Source: DASSSQ01 sp963839285
GTDB lineage: Bacteria > Actinomycetota > Thermoleophilia > Gaiellales > Gaiellaceae
Assembly (NCBI GenBank): GCA_963839285.1
Contig: CAWIUN010000011.1
Coordinates: 1 to 53,121, forward strand
Direction of reading: 5' to 3'
Length of the DNA: 53,121 nucleotides
Both the position numbers and the translations under genes were made by a program. A model generated the notes under the pieces. It searched no databases. It worked only from the letters and a program-made list of their open reading frames with translations, and was not told the origin of the DNA. This document shows positions 25,270 through 35,621 of the stretch, in pieces; the first letter of the stretch is position 1; every line of letters begins with the position of its first letter.

Positions 25270-25289
25270 AGCGGACGGTCGAGTCCACT
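25270..25289. promoter_or_regulatory. Candidate TetR operator upstream of the MFS gene
   Basis: AGCGGAC-N6-GTCCACT (7-6-7, one mismatch) lies 15-34 nt before the MFS ATG, overlapping where the promoter would be. Spacing and size fit a TetR-family dimer. Confidence 0.5.
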
Positions 25290-25406
25290 TGAAGGTAGCT
25301 GTCGCGGCCGGGGTGCCGCGTCCTCCTCGAGGATGATCTGAAGGCGTGCCGCGCGGCGGCCGCGACCGCGGCTGCCGCGAGGGACGGCCGACACGCGTCG
25401 AGCCTC

Positions 25407-25412
25407 TAGACT
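25407..25412 (+). promoter_or_regulatory. Probable leaderless -10 box (TAGACT) of lipA
   Basis: TAGACT ends 7 nt before the ATG at 25420. Confidence 0.5.
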
Positions 25413-25419
25413 GGAGCGC

Positions 25420-26347
25420 ATGGAGAGCTCGCTGCCGGTCGCCGAGCGGCCCCGCCGCCCCGAGTGGATGAAGGTGCGCGCGCCGTCCAGGGACGGGCAG
25501 TACTTCGACGTCAAGAAGCTGCTGCACGGACTCGAGCTGCACACGGTCTGCGAGGAGGCGCGCTGCCCGAACATCTCCGAGTGCTGGGGCCGCGGCACCG
25601 CCACCTTCCAGATCCTCGGCGAGACCTGCACGCGCGCCTGCCGCTACTGCTACGTCTCATCCGGCCGCCCCGAGCACGCGCCCGACCCGCTCGAGCCGCT
25701 CCGGGTCGGCCAGGCCGCGGCGCAGATGCAGCTCAGGCACGTCGTCGTCACCTCGGTCGACCGCGACGACGTCCCCGACCGCGGCGCCGGCCACTTCGCC
25801 GCCACGATCCGCGCGATCAAGGCGAAGCTGCCCGCGTGCTCGGTCGAGGTGCTGACGCCCGACTTCCTCGGCGTCGAGGAGGAGGCGGTCGACACCGTGC
25901 TCGCCGCCCGCCCCGAGGTCTTCAACCACAACATCGAGACCGTGCGCCGCCTGCACCGGCGGATGCGCGGCGCCAAGGCCTCCTACGACAGGGCGCTCTG
26001 GCTGCTCCGCCGCGCGAAGGAGCGCGCCGCCTAGCTATGCCTCGGTGCTGACGAAGTCCGGGATCATCGTCGGGCTCGGCGAGACGAACGACGAGGTCGT
26101 CGAGACGATGCGCGACCTGCGCGCGCACGGGGTCGACGTGGTCACGATCGGCCAGTACCTGCAGCCCTCGCCGAAGCACGCGCCGATCGACCGCTGGGTG
26201 CACCCGGACGAGTTCCGCTTGCTCCGCGAGCAGGGCGAGGCGCTCGGCTTCGGCTCGGTCTTCGCCGGCCCGCTCGTCCGCTCGAGCTACCGCGCCGACG
26301 AGCAGCGCCACGCGGCCGAGACCGGCCGCGGCGCCGTGTCGTACTAG
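25420..26347 (+). CDS. lipA: Lipoyl synthase LipA (frame broken by one base)
   Basis: Read across one extra base near 26030-26036, this is a 308-residue LipA, the radical-SAM enzyme that adds two sulfurs to the octanoyl group on E2 and similar proteins. The auxiliary cluster ligands are Cys44, Cys49 and Cys55 (VCEEARCPNISEC), the radical-SAM ligands are Cys70, Cys74 and Cys77 (CTRACRYC), and the C-terminal RSSY provides the conserved Ser. The second part, LTKSGIIVGLGETNDEV onward, resumes exactly after the break. Its function joins it to lipB and E2 in this region. A hairpin terminator follows. Confidence 0.95.
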
Positions 26348-26400
26348 CGGCCGGCGCCTCCTTCTCCGACCGGCCGCGGCGCCGGCTCCTGCCGTCGAAC

Positions 26401-26432
26401 GAGAACGGGGCCCGTCGCCGGGCCCCGTTCTC
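26401..26432. terminator. Strong bidirectional hairpin between lipA and the M6 protease gene
   Basis: A perfect 13-bp stem (26401-26413 with 26420-26432, core GAACGGGGCCC) and a 6-nt loop lie between convergent genes. No U tract is present, but the stem is the strongest in the window. Confidence 0.78.
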
Positions 26433-26455
26433 GCGTGCGTGGATGCTGCTGTCCG

Positions 26456-28739
26456 CTACTTCGCGGGCAGCACCTCGACCTGCGCGAAGCCGGCCGAGCT
26501 CATCGACTTGAGGCGGATCTGCGTGCCGGTGTTCGGCACGATCACGCCGCCGTCCGAGTGGCCGTCCGCCACGTACGGACGCGTGTAGTCGTTCCGGTCG
26601 TCGAGCACCTTGACGGCCGGGAGCGACGGGTACGTCGTCGCCACGCCGTTGTGGTGCAGCGTGATCGAGTCCGTCGGCGTCGTGGTCAGCGTCGCGTCGT
26701 AGACCTGATGACGCGTGCGCTCCTGCGCCCCGCTCGAGTCGATCAGCGGAGCAGGGTGGACGTCGATCGGGAGGATCAGGCCCTCACCCGGATGCTGACC
26801 GACGTTGTTGTTGGACTGCGAGGTGTCCCAGTACGAGACGAGAACGCCGTCCTGGTAGGGGAAGTGCTCGACCCAGTCGCCCTTCGTGTTCAGAAGCCGA
26901 AGTTGTACGGCCCCGTGCGAAGGGAGTCGTCCGAGCCCATGTACTGGCGGTTCGCCACCACGTAGTACTGGTTGTGGTAGGTCGTCTCGCTGCCGGTCGT
27001 CGTGCGGAAGCCGCCCGTCGCCGGCGTGAACGTGAACGTGCCGTCGGTCTCCGCGCCGTCGAGCGGCAGGCCGGTACCGAGATCGCGTCGACCTGGAAGC
27101 CCGGCGCGTACGAGACGCCCGGCTGGCCCTGCTGAGCGCCGTCCGTCCAGTAGCGGAAGCCGACCGTGACCGTCTGCCCCGCGTACGCGGACAGGTCGGC
27201 CGTCAGCGTCGTCCAGGACGTCTGCGGACCGGTGATCCCGTGGCCGAAGTTCTGGCCGTTCGGGCTGGTCTCCGTCGAGAGGTTCGTCACGACCGGGTCG
27301 CCGTTCACCGTCAGGTACGCGTAGTCCCAGTCGGCCTCGATGTTGTACCGGACCTGCGCCGTGAGGTCCACGGTGCCCGCCGGCAGCGTCACCGACTTGG
27401 TCATCGTCGTGTCGAGGTCGTCGCCCGTGCCCGAGTAGTAGAACTTCGCGCCCTCGGCCGGTGCGCCGACGCTCTGCGTCACCGCCTTCTTCGGCAGGAC
27501 GACGAAGAGGCCCTGGGCCTGCTTCGAGTTGTACTCCTCCGGCCCGAGCTTGTGCTCGGACTTCTGGCCGGCGACCGCGACCTCGTAGTTCAGCCACCCG
27601 AGCTGGAACTTGTCCCAGGCGTTGAAGTGGATCGGCCAGTTGCCGATGCCGTTCGAGTTGTCACCGCCGTAGGAGCCCGACGACATGATCGTCCAGAAGG
27701 CCGAGGCGGCCTCGCCGGCGTAGGTCGTGTCGTACTCGTCCGGCAGGCCGTAGTCGTGACCGGTCTCGTGCGCGATCACGCCGACGCCGCCGTTCTCCGG
27801 CTCCATCACGTAGTCGCCGACCCAGTAGCCGGTCGGCTGTCCGACCGCGGCACCGATCTCGAAGCCGCCAAAGAGCGCCCGTGGCCGGGCCTTCCGCGCC
27901 GATGCCGCCCTGGTAGGCGTACCAGCGGTGCGACCAGATCGCATCCGTGCCCTGCGCGCCGCCGCCGACGGCCTCGTCGGCGCCCGCGTGCAGCAGCTGG
28001 AAGTGGTCGATGTAGCCGTCCGGCTCGTTGAAGTTGCCGTCGCCGTTGTAGTCGTAGCGGTCCTCGACGTCAAAGGTCGCCAGGTACGCCTTGATCTGAG
28101 CCATCGACTGGCCGCTGGCGAGCTGGTCCAGCACCCACTGGTTGGCCGCGTCCTTGAGCAGCACCCAGACGCTCTGGCAGACCGTGCCGCCGCAGTAGTT
28201 CGAGCCGTAGCGAGCCTCGTTGTACGCCACCTTCACCCAGTCGGTCACGTTGCCGGCGAACGAGAACCGGCCGCTCGACTGCTCCGCGTACCAGTTCGCG
28301 ACCGACTTCGCCGCCGGGTTCCGGTCGAAGTAGAGGTCGTAGTAGTGCTGCGGCTCGTAGCTGTTGAAGAAGATGGTCGTGTTGTCCACCGAGCGGTCCG
28401 GCGGCGCCATCTCCCCGTCAGCGGGCCGTTGAACGAGCCGCGGCCCGGATAGACCTGGTTGCCGAACTCCGCCAGGATCGCGCAGGTCCGCCCCTCGCCC
28501 TCCTGGGCGAGCTTGACGTACTGGCCCTTCGCCACCTTGCCGACCTTGGTGCCCTTCGGCAGGTCGCCGTTCAGCAGCATCCCGAGGCCCGTCTGCCGCA
28601 GCGCGTCCTGCTTCTCGGCGAGCGGGTTCGGCAGGACGTGTCCGCCGGGCTTGCCGCCCGGCTCGGCTGCCAGCGCCGCTCCGGCGCCGACGAGCAATGC
28701 CGCAGGCACCGCGACGAGCGCGGAGAGTGCTCTCTTCAT
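26456..28739 (-). CDS. Secreted M6-family (immune inhibitor A-like) metalloprotease, multiple frame breaks
   Basis: The pieces assemble into about 760 residues of an InhA-like M6 peptidase. The signal peptide is LSALVAVPAALLVGAGAALAA. Then follow a pro-region, the catalytic domain with the zinc motif HETGHDYGLPDE (H-E-x2-H) near residue 300, calcium-loop-like DYNGDGNFNEPDG, IMSSGSYGG, and C-terminal beta domains. ATG at 28739 follows AGAGGGG. Breaks are near 28413-28416, 27880-27895, 27071-27082 and 26888-26895. It would be exported and degrade extracellular protein. Indels are concentrated here, but the open pieces are conserved in order, so errors rather than decay seem likely. Confidence 0.85.
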
Positions 28740-28931
28740 GGATTCCCCTCTTTCCCCTGGTACACGACGGTCACGGCGCACCGATGGCGCGCCCACCGCG
28801 TTGATCTTGACCCGTATACCTATTGATTGCAAGGCCGTATCTGCGGAGGTCGCGCGCGGGGAGGCGTGGGAGCGGCTGCCTGCCGCTCCACGGCCGGGCC
28901 CGCGCCGGTCAGTCCTCGGACGGCGGTACGG

Positions 28932-30262
28932 TCAGGACCCGTGCGGCCGGGCCATCGCGCGGTAGTCGAGCGCCTCGTCGAGGATCTCGTCCGAGACGCC
29001 CTGCTCCCGCGCGACCTCGCGCAGCGAGCGGCCCGACTTCGACGCCTCCTTGACGATCTCCGACGCCTTGTCGTAGCCGATGTGCGGGTTGAGCGCGGTC
29101 GCGGCCGAGAGCGTCAGCTCGGCGTAGCTCTCGCAGCGCTCGCGGTTCGCCTCGATCCCGTCGACGCACTTCTCGGCGAAGAGGCGGCTCGCGCTCGAGA
29201 GCAGCTGGATCGACTCGAGCAGGTTCTTCGCCATCAGCGGGATGAAGACGTTCAGCTCGAAGTGGCCCTGCATGCCGCCGATCGCGATCGCCTGGTCGTT
29301 GCCGATCACCTGCGCGGAGACCTGGGTGACGACCTCGGGGATGACCGGGTTGACCTTGCCCGGCATGATCGAGGAGCCCTTCTGCAGCTCGGGCAGGAAG
29401 ATCTCGGCCAGCCCGGCGCGCGGGCCGGAGCCGAGGTAGCGGATGTCGTTGGCGATCTTCGTCAGGCTGACCGCGAGCGGTCTTCAGCGCGCCCGAGGCC
29501 TCGACGAGGCCGTCGCGCGCGGCCTGCGACTCGAACGGGTCGGCCGGCGGGTTGATCCCGAGGCCCGTCTGCTCGGCGAGCAGCGCCCGCACGCGCTCCG
29601 CGAACTCCGGGTGCGTGTTCAGGCCGCTGCCGACGGCGGTGCCGCCGAGCGGGATCTTGCCGAGCCGCTCGAGCGTCGCCTCGACGCGCGCCTTGCCCTC
29701 GCGCACCTGCGCCGCGTAGCCGCCGAACTCCTGGCCGAGCGTGACCGGGACGGCGTCCATCCAGTGCGTGCGTCCCGACTTGACGACGTCGGCGAACTCG
29801 TCCGCCTTGCGCTGCAGCGACGCCGGCGAGCGTCTCGAGCGCGGGCAGCAGGTCGTTCGTGAGCTCCGCCAGCGCCGCGAGGTGGACGGCCGACGGGAAG
29901 ACGTCGTTCGAGGACTGGCCCATGTTGACGTGGTCGTTCGGGTGCACGTCCTCGCCGGCGAGCGTCGCCAGCACCTCGTTCGCGTTCATGTTCGACGAGG
30001 TGCCCGAGCCGGTCTGGAAGACGTCGATCGGGAACTGGTCGTCGAGCTCGCCCGAGGCGACCCGGTCGGCCGCCGCGGCGATCCGCTCGGCCCTGTCGGC
30101 GTCGAGCAGGCCCAGGTCCGCGTTGACGCGGGCCGCCGCGCCCTTGATCCGCCCCAGCCAGTGCGCGACCGGGGCCGGGATCGGCCTGCCGGACACGGGG
30201 AAGTTGCCGATCGCCTTGCGGGTTTCCCCGCCCCACAGCTCGGTCTTCGTCGTCTCGGTCAT
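28932..30262 (-). CDS. fumC: Class II fumarate hydratase FumC (two frame breaks)
   Basis: Read across two extra bases this is a protein of about 442 residues of the fumarase/aspartase superfamily, class II fumarase by its N-terminus (GETRKAIGNFPVSG). It has GSGTSSNMNANEV, GQSSNDVFPSAVH, GRTHWMDAVPVTLGQE, and the signature SSIMPGKVNP. Class II fumarase hydrates fumarate to malate without an Fe-S cluster. Breaks lie near 29829-29832 and 29478-29482. The start ATG at 30262 has TAGACT 7 nt upstream. The gene stands alone upstream of the M6 protease, with 192 bp between them that hold the protease leader but no other gene. Confidence 0.94.
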
Positions 30263-30269
30263 GCGGACG

Positions 30270-30275
30270 AGTCTA
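30270..30275 (-). promoter_or_regulatory. Probable leaderless -10 box (TAGACT) of fumC
   Basis: TAGACT on the minus strand ends 7 nt before the ATG at 30262. Confidence 0.5.
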
Positions 30276-30330
30276 GTCGGGCCGCCGGGCCGGGGCAGCG
30301 GTCGTCCGTGGGCAGAAACTACGGAAATCG

Positions 30331-31958
30331 CTACGCGACCGTGACCAGGCGCCGGCGCGCGACCGGACGGTCCCGCAGCGCCCTGCGCGCGGTCTCCGTC
30401 AGGTCGTCGGTCCGGGCCCAGCCGACGTAGCCGCAGCGCGGGCAGCAGTCGTCGAGGTGGATCCGACGACGGCCTTCGCGTTGGGCGGCTCGCGTCTCGC
30501 CGCAGTTGAGGCATTCGACCAGGGCCATACCGCTCGTTCCATCGGCGGCTGCCGCGGGCGGGGTCACTCCCCTGTTCGAGGGTGGTTCTGCGCGCGAGGG
30601 CGCCGAGGCGGCGTCGAGCAGCTCGCGCCAGCTGCAGAGCTTGACGCGAGGTCGCCCGTGCGGCTCGCCGGCGGAGCGCTCGGCCTCGTCGATCGCCGTC
30701 CAGCCGTCGTAGAGCACGCGCTCGACGCCGCGCTCGTCGAGCAGCGCGTCGACGGCGGCGGCGGTCGCCTCCGGGTTCGGCTCGAGCGCGCCGGAGGCGG
30801 CGTCCTCGAGCAGCAGCTGCACGGTCTCGGTCGCGTCCTTCTTGTTCGTGCCGATCACGCCGGAGGGCCCGCGCTTGATCCAGCCGGCGGCGTAGACGCG
30901 CGGCACGGGCCGTCCGTCCTCGTCGAGCACGCGGCCGCCGTCGTTTCGGATCGTGCCGCGGCTCTCGTCGAAGGGCACGCCGGGGACGGCGACGCCGCGG
31001 TAGCCGACGCTGCGCAGGACGAGCCCGGCCTCGATCGTCTCCCGCTCCGCGGTCGGGACGGCGGCGAGCCGGCCGCGCTCGTCGGCCTCGAGCCGGTTGC
31101 GCACGACCTCGACGCCCTCGACCCGCTCCGAGCCGAGCACCTCGACCGGCGAGGTGAGGAAGCGGAGCACGAGCCGCTTCGGCTTCCCCTCCGGCTCGCG
31201 GCCGGCGTACGCGCGCAGCACCTCGAGGTTCCGCTGCGCGTTCGTGTCGTCGGCGAGCGCCGCCTCGCTGGCCGGGTCGAGCTCCAGGTCGGCGGGGTCG
31301 ACGATCACGTCGGCGCCGGCGAGCTCGCCCAGCTCCTTCAGCTCCGGGGTCGTGAAGGCCGCCTGGACGGGGCCGCGGCGGCCGAGCATGACGATCTCCC
31401 GCAGCGACGCGCCGCAGATCGCGGCGATCGCGGCGTCGGTCGTGTCGGTCGGCTGCAGCTCCTCGGGCGTCAGCGCCAGCATGCGGGCGACGTCGACGGC
31501 GACGTTGCCGTTGCCGATCACGACCGCCCGCTCGACGTCGAGGTCGAACTCGAGCTCCTGGAAGTCGGGATGGCCGTTGTACCAGGCGACGAAGGCCGTG
31601 GCCGGCCAGGAGCCGGGCAGGTCCTCGCCGGGGATCCCCATCCGCCGGTCGGTCTGGGCGCCGACCGCGTAGACGACGGCGTCGTAGAGCCGGACGAGGT
31701 CCTCGTGCACGAGGTCGCGGCCGACCTCGACGTTGCCGAGGAAGCGGAAGCCGGGACGCGCCGCGATCTTCTCGAACGCGCGCGAGACGGCCTTGATGTT
31801 CGGGTGGTCGGGCGCGACGCCGAGCCGGACGAGCCCCCACGGGGTCGGCAGCCGCTCGATCAGGTCGACCTCGACCTCCGCCTCGGCGGCGAGGAGCGCC
31901 CCGGCGGCGTAGAAGCCCGCGGGGCCGGAGCCGACGAGGGACGCGCAGCGAACGGCAT
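30331..31958 (-). CDS. fprA: FprA-type ferredoxin/flavodoxin-NADP+ reductase with C-terminal zinc-ribbon extension
   Basis: This protein of about 542 residues is an adrenodoxin-reductase-like flavoenzyme. It has FAD motif VGSGPAGFYAA near residue 10, WGLVRLGVAPDHPNIK, NADP motif GNGNVAVDVARM, and GWIKRGPSGVIGTNKKDA. It moves electrons between NADPH and ferredoxin. The C-terminus runs in frame into a 65-residue segment starting at the ATG at 30528 with CLNC and CCPRCGY knuckles, which looks like a separate zinc-ribbon protein. Fusion or a lost stop cannot be told apart here. One base is missing near 31935. ATG at 31958 has TACGCT 6 nt upstream. Confidence 0.85.
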
Positions 31959-31964
31959 GGCGCG

Positions 31965-31970
31965 AGCGTA
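31965..31970 (-). promoter_or_regulatory. Probable leaderless -10 box (TACGCT) of fprA
   Basis: TACGCT on the minus strand ends 6 nt before the ATG at 31958 and supports that start even though the frame breaks a few codons later. Confidence 0.45.
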
Positions 31971-32090
31971 GTCGCGACGCTGTCGGTGCGCCGCGAGACG
32001 GCTCTCGCCTCGGCTTGTATAGTGTTGCGAAGTGATTGGATCCGCGATCGACGGCTCGGATTGGCCGGGCCTGAGGTGGAGGAGAGCGAG

Positions 32091-33934
32091 ATGGAGGGGA
32101 GTGGAACGAGCGGTCACGCTCGGACTTCCAGGCGGCCTCCGTCCTGGTGACGATGCTGGCACTGCTCGCAGTGCTGGCGTTCGCGCCACAGGCATGGGGA
32201 GAGACGGGGAAGCAGGCCCTGATCCTCGACAGCACCGTCAGCGGGGGATCGTCGAGCGCGGAGGCGAACCGCGCGACGGCGCTGGGCTTCACCGTCAACG
32301 TCGTCGACAGCACCGCGTGGGGAGCGATGACGGCGGCGCAGTTCGCCGACTACCAGCTGATCGTCGTCGGCGACCCGACGTGCGGCACCGTCCCGCAGGT
32401 CGTGGGCGCGAATGCACAGCCGCTCGCGGATGCCGTGATGGCGTGGGCGGGCGGCAATACGAAGGCGGGCAACCGCGTCCTCATCGGCACGGATCCCGTC
32501 TTCCACTTCTCGAGCGGCGGGAGCGCGCTGATCGACGCCGCGATCGCCTTCGCGGGGGCGCAGGACGGAGCGAGCGGGCTGTACCTCGACTTCACCTGCG
32601 ACGACGTCGACTGGGACGGGAACGGCGTCCCCGACGCGCAGGACAAGCTCCTGCCACTGCTGACGGCCGACCCGACGGGCACGTGGACGCAGAACCAGTC
32701 GCCGCCGTGCGGCGGCGACGTGTCGTTGATCTCGAACGCCGACCAGTTCTCCACGCTGACGAGCGCGCAGCTCCGCGGCTGGTCCTGCTCGGTGCACGAG
32801 ACGTTCCCGACGTTCCCGACCGACTGGAGCGCGCTCGCGATCGCGACGGACACGACGACGAGCCCGACCTGCGGGCCGGACGTCGGCACGGGCGCGGCAC
32901 GCTGCGGTGAGGCGTACTGCTGATCGCAGGGTCGGGCACCACCTCGACGGCGCCGAACCTCCGCCCTCGCCGACGTCCGCGACGAACCCGGTCGGCACGC
33001 GGCAGACCGTCACGGCCACGGTGACCGCGACGGAAGGCGGCCCGGAGTCCGGCGACGTCGTCTCGTTCGTCGTCACGGGGGCGAACAGCGGCGCGACGGG
33101 CACCGCGCGCCCGCCGACGCACGCGGGCGCCGACGGAAAGGTGGCGATCACGTACCCGGCACGATGGCCGGCGCCGACGCGAGCAGCGCGGCGAGCACGG
33201 TCGCGGCCGCGGCAGACGGCGACGGCACGAAGACGAGGGCGTAGGCGGCCGGCGCCGCTCGGCCTGAGCCTCTCGCCCGAGACGGCGACGAACCCGGTGG
33301 GCACCGATCACACCGTGACGGCGACCGTCACGAGCGGATCCGACCCGCAGGCGGGGGTGCTCGTCTCGTTCTCGGTCACGGGGGCGAACGCCGGCGCGAC
33401 CGGCACCTGCGCACCCGCCGACTGCACGACGGGCGCGGACGGCACGGTCGCGTTCACCTACACCGGCTCCGCCGCGGGCGACGACACGATCACGGCGGAG
33501 ATCGCCGTCGACGAGTCGACCGTGACGGCGACGGCGAGGAAGACGTGGACGTCGGAGGGACCGCCCCGTCGCACGGCAGCGACGTGTCGGTGACGATGAG
33601 CGGTCCGCACTTCTTCAACCTGCACTGGCACGCCTACTGGACGGCCACGATCACGAACAGCGGAGGCGCCCCCTCGGGCGAGAAGCTGTCGGAATCGATG
33701 CCGGCGAGCCTGAACGGGCTGGCGGCGAACGCGAGGAAGGGCTCGTGCAGCATCTCCGGCAGCACGATCGCCTGCGACATCGGCGCGATGGCGGACGGCG
33801 AGACCGTGACGGTGACGGTCTGCGGCGTCACGTCCGCCGTGGGCTCGATCACGAACACGGCGACGGTCTCCTCGACGTCGACCGACAGGAACACCGGCAA
33901 CAACACGGCGTCCGCGACGGCGAACGCCGGCTAG
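32091..33934 (+). CDS. Secreted surface protein with Ig-like repeats and DUF11-like end (several frame breaks)
   Basis: The pieces assemble into about 614 residues. ATG at 32091 follows GGAGGAG, and with one missing G near 32146 gives a signal peptide (Arg-rich start, LALLAVLAFA core). A globular region follows, with VDWDGNGVPDAQD, a calcium-loop-like motif. Then come two Ig-like repeats with T-N-P-V-G-T-x2-T-V-T-A-T-V-T and FxVTGANxGATGT, and a DUF11-like domain (HAYWTATITNSGG, ITNTATVSS, NNTASATAN). Further breaks are near 32915-32945, 33160-33250 and 33545-33600. A TATAGT box at 32018-32023 may be the promoter. It is probably an adhesive or structural exported protein; no sortase motif is seen. 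Confidence 0.72.
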
Positions 33935-34025
33935 CCGGCTCGGCAGGCGGCGGGTCGCACGACGTGCGGCCCGCCGTCGCCGCTTCGGCCTCGGCGCGCG
34001 ACCAGCGCCGCGCGCACGCGAAGGT

Positions 34026-34047
34026 TCGAGGGCCGACCGGCCCTCGA
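34026..34047. terminator. Hairpin between the surface-protein gene and erpA
   Basis: TCGAGGGCC-gacc-GGCCCTCGA is a perfect 9-bp stem with a 4-nt loop between convergent genes, 92 nt beyond the surface-protein stop and 28 nt beyond the erpA stop. There is no U tract. Confidence 0.6.
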
Positions 34048-34074
34048 GCGTGACGGACGGCGGGCGAAGCGGCG

Positions 34075-34485
34075 CTAGTGCGAGCAGCCGGAGCCGCAGC
34101 CGCCGACGGCGCCCGCGGGGTCCTCGCCGTCCTCGACCTGGAACGAGTGGCCGCAGCCGCAGGCCGAGCTGACGTTCGGGTTGTCGATCTTGAAGCCGGA
34201 CTCCTGCAGCCCGCTCAGGAAGTCGATCGTCGAGCCCTTCAGGTACGGGGCGCTGAACGGGTCGACGACGACGCCGACGCCGTGCAGCTCGAGCTCGTGG
34301 TCGCCCTCCTGGGAGCCGCGGTCGAAGCCGAGCGCGTACTCGAACCCGGAGCAGCCGCCGCCCTGGACGGCGACGCGCAGCACGGTCGCCTCGCCCTCGG
34401 GCTCCTCCGACTGCAGCTCGCGGATCTTGGCCGCGGCGGCCTCGGTGAGGGTGACGATCGGGGTGGTGCGCTCGATGATCTCCAC
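34075..34485 (-). CDS. erpA: HesB/IscA-family iron-sulfur insertion protein (ErpA-like)
   Basis: This 136-residue protein is an A-type Fe-S carrier. The conserved ligands are Cys in GGGCSGFEY near residue 48 and the pair in SSACGCGHSF near residue 112, the C-x-C motif. A-type carriers deliver clusters to apo-proteins such as complex I and LipA. After the normal end it has an extra tail of about 20 residues ending GGCGSGCSH, adding two Cys and a His. GTG at 34485 follows AAGGAG. It is divergent from the nuo operon, with 192 bp between, which suits a role in supplying complex I, though no shared operator was found. Confidence 0.9.
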   Translation of the reverse strand: MEIIERTTPIVTLTEAAAAKIRELQSEEPEGEATVLRVAVQGGGCSGFEYALGFDRGSQEGDHELELHGVGVVVDPFSAPYLKGSTIDFLSGLQESGFKIDNPNVSSACGCGHSFQVEDGEDPAGAVGGCGSGCSH

Positions 34486-34677
34486 GGTTCCGGTTCTCCT
34501 TACGGTCGACGTCCGCAGTCTAGCAACGTGCTCCCCGCCCGCGGGCCGCGGAAAACCGCCCATCGGGTTGCGGGTTTGTAACAGCCGTCTCACGCTTCGG
34601 GAGCCGATTCCCGGTTCTCTTCGTGCCACGTCGGGCGCGCTTGCTAAGTTCACGCAGGTCTCGCCCGGAGGAGAGCG

Positions 34678-35040
34678 GTGCTCGACAGCTGGTTGCCCTT
34701 CCTGATCTACGGCTTCTTCGCCCTGGCGATCCCGTCCTCCATGGTCCTGATGAGCTTCGCGTTCTCGACCCGGCCGGCGCGGCGGACGCGTGCGCGGATC
34801 CTGCCGTTCGAGTCCGGCGTCTCGCAGGGCCCGCCGAACCAGAACCGCTTCACCGTCAGCTTCTACCTGACCGCGATGCTGTTCATCCTCTTCGACATCG
34901 AGATCGTCTTCCTCTACCCGCTGGCGGTGATCCTCCACGAGCTCGCGTGGTTCGGCTTCTTCGAGTTCCTCTTCTTCCTCGTCATCCTCGGCGTCGCCTA
35001 CGTCTACATCTGGCGGAAGGGAGCGCTCGAATGGCGGTAG
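34678..35040 (+). CDS. nuoA: NADH-quinone oxidoreductase subunit A
   Basis: This 120-residue subunit opens the fourteen-gene complex I operon. It has three transmembrane helices and the conserved loop FESGVSQGPPNQNRFTVSFYLTAM, with the ESG-type motif, and LFDIEIVFLYPL in helix 2. It sits in the membrane arm next to the quinone site. GTG at 34678 follows a good ribosome-binding site (GGAGGAG). The upstream 192 bp hold TAAGTT-like boxes, but no promoter can be assigned with confidence. It overlaps nuoB by 10 nt. Confidence 0.96.
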   Translation: MLDSWLPFLIYGFFALAIPSSMVLMSFAFSTRPARRTRARILPFESGVSQGPPNQNRFTVSFYLTAMLFILFDIEIVFLYPLAVILHELAWFGFFEFLFFLVILGVAYVYIWRKGALEWR

Positions 35041-35621
35041 ACAGGCCGAAGCGGCTCGCCGACTACGGCCTCTCCTCCGAGCGCGTGCTCTGGGAGACGA
35101 AGGGCCCGTCGAAGTTCGAGCAGGAGCTCGGCGCCGACGAGCTCGAGCAGCGGCTCGGGATCACGACGCTCGACAAGGCCGTCCGCTGGGCGCAGTCGAA
35201 GTCGATGTGGCCGGCGACGTTCGGGCTCGCCTGCTGCGCGATCGAGATGATGTCGATCGTCTCCGCGCGCTACGACATCGCCCGCTTCGGGATGGAGGCG
35301 TTCCGCTCCTCGCCGCGCCAGGCCGACCTGATGATCGTCTCCGGCCGCGTCGCGCAGAAGATGGCGGCGCCGCTGCGCCAGATCTACGACCAGATGCTCG
35401 AGCCCAAGTGGGTGATCGCGATGGGCGTCTGCGCCAGCTCCGGCGGCATGTTCAACAACTACGCGGTCGTCCAGTCGGTCGACAAGATCGTCCCGGTCGA
35501 CATCTACGTGCCGTTCTGCCCGCCGCGGCCCGAGGCGCTGATGGAGGGGATCATCCGGCTGCACGAGGCGGTGCAGGCCGGCGTCCCGCCCGCCTACGAG
35601 CTGCGCGAGGTCGCGCCGTAG
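35031..35621 (+). CDS. nuoB: NADH-quinone oxidoreductase subunit B
   Basis: This 196-residue subunit holds cluster N2, the last Fe-S cluster before quinone. Its ligands are visible: Cys68 and Cys69 (GLACCAIEMM), Cys134 (GVCASSGG) and Cys163 (VPFCPPRPE). It is a peripheral-arm protein against the membrane, contacting NuoD. ATG at 35031 lies inside the end of nuoA, and its stop overlaps the nuoC GTG by one base, so these genes are translationally coupled. The open frame extends upstream, but homology begins at this ATG. Confidence 0.97.
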   Translation: MAVDRPKRLADYGLSSERVLWETKGPSKFEQELGADELEQRLGITTLDKAVRWAQSKSMWPATFGLACCAIEMMSIVSARYDIARFGMEAFRSSPRQADLMIVSGRVAQKMAAPLRQIYDQMLEPKWVIAMGVCASSGGMFNNYAVVQSVDKIVPVDIYVPFCPPRPEALMEGIIRLHEAVQAGVPPAYELREVAP

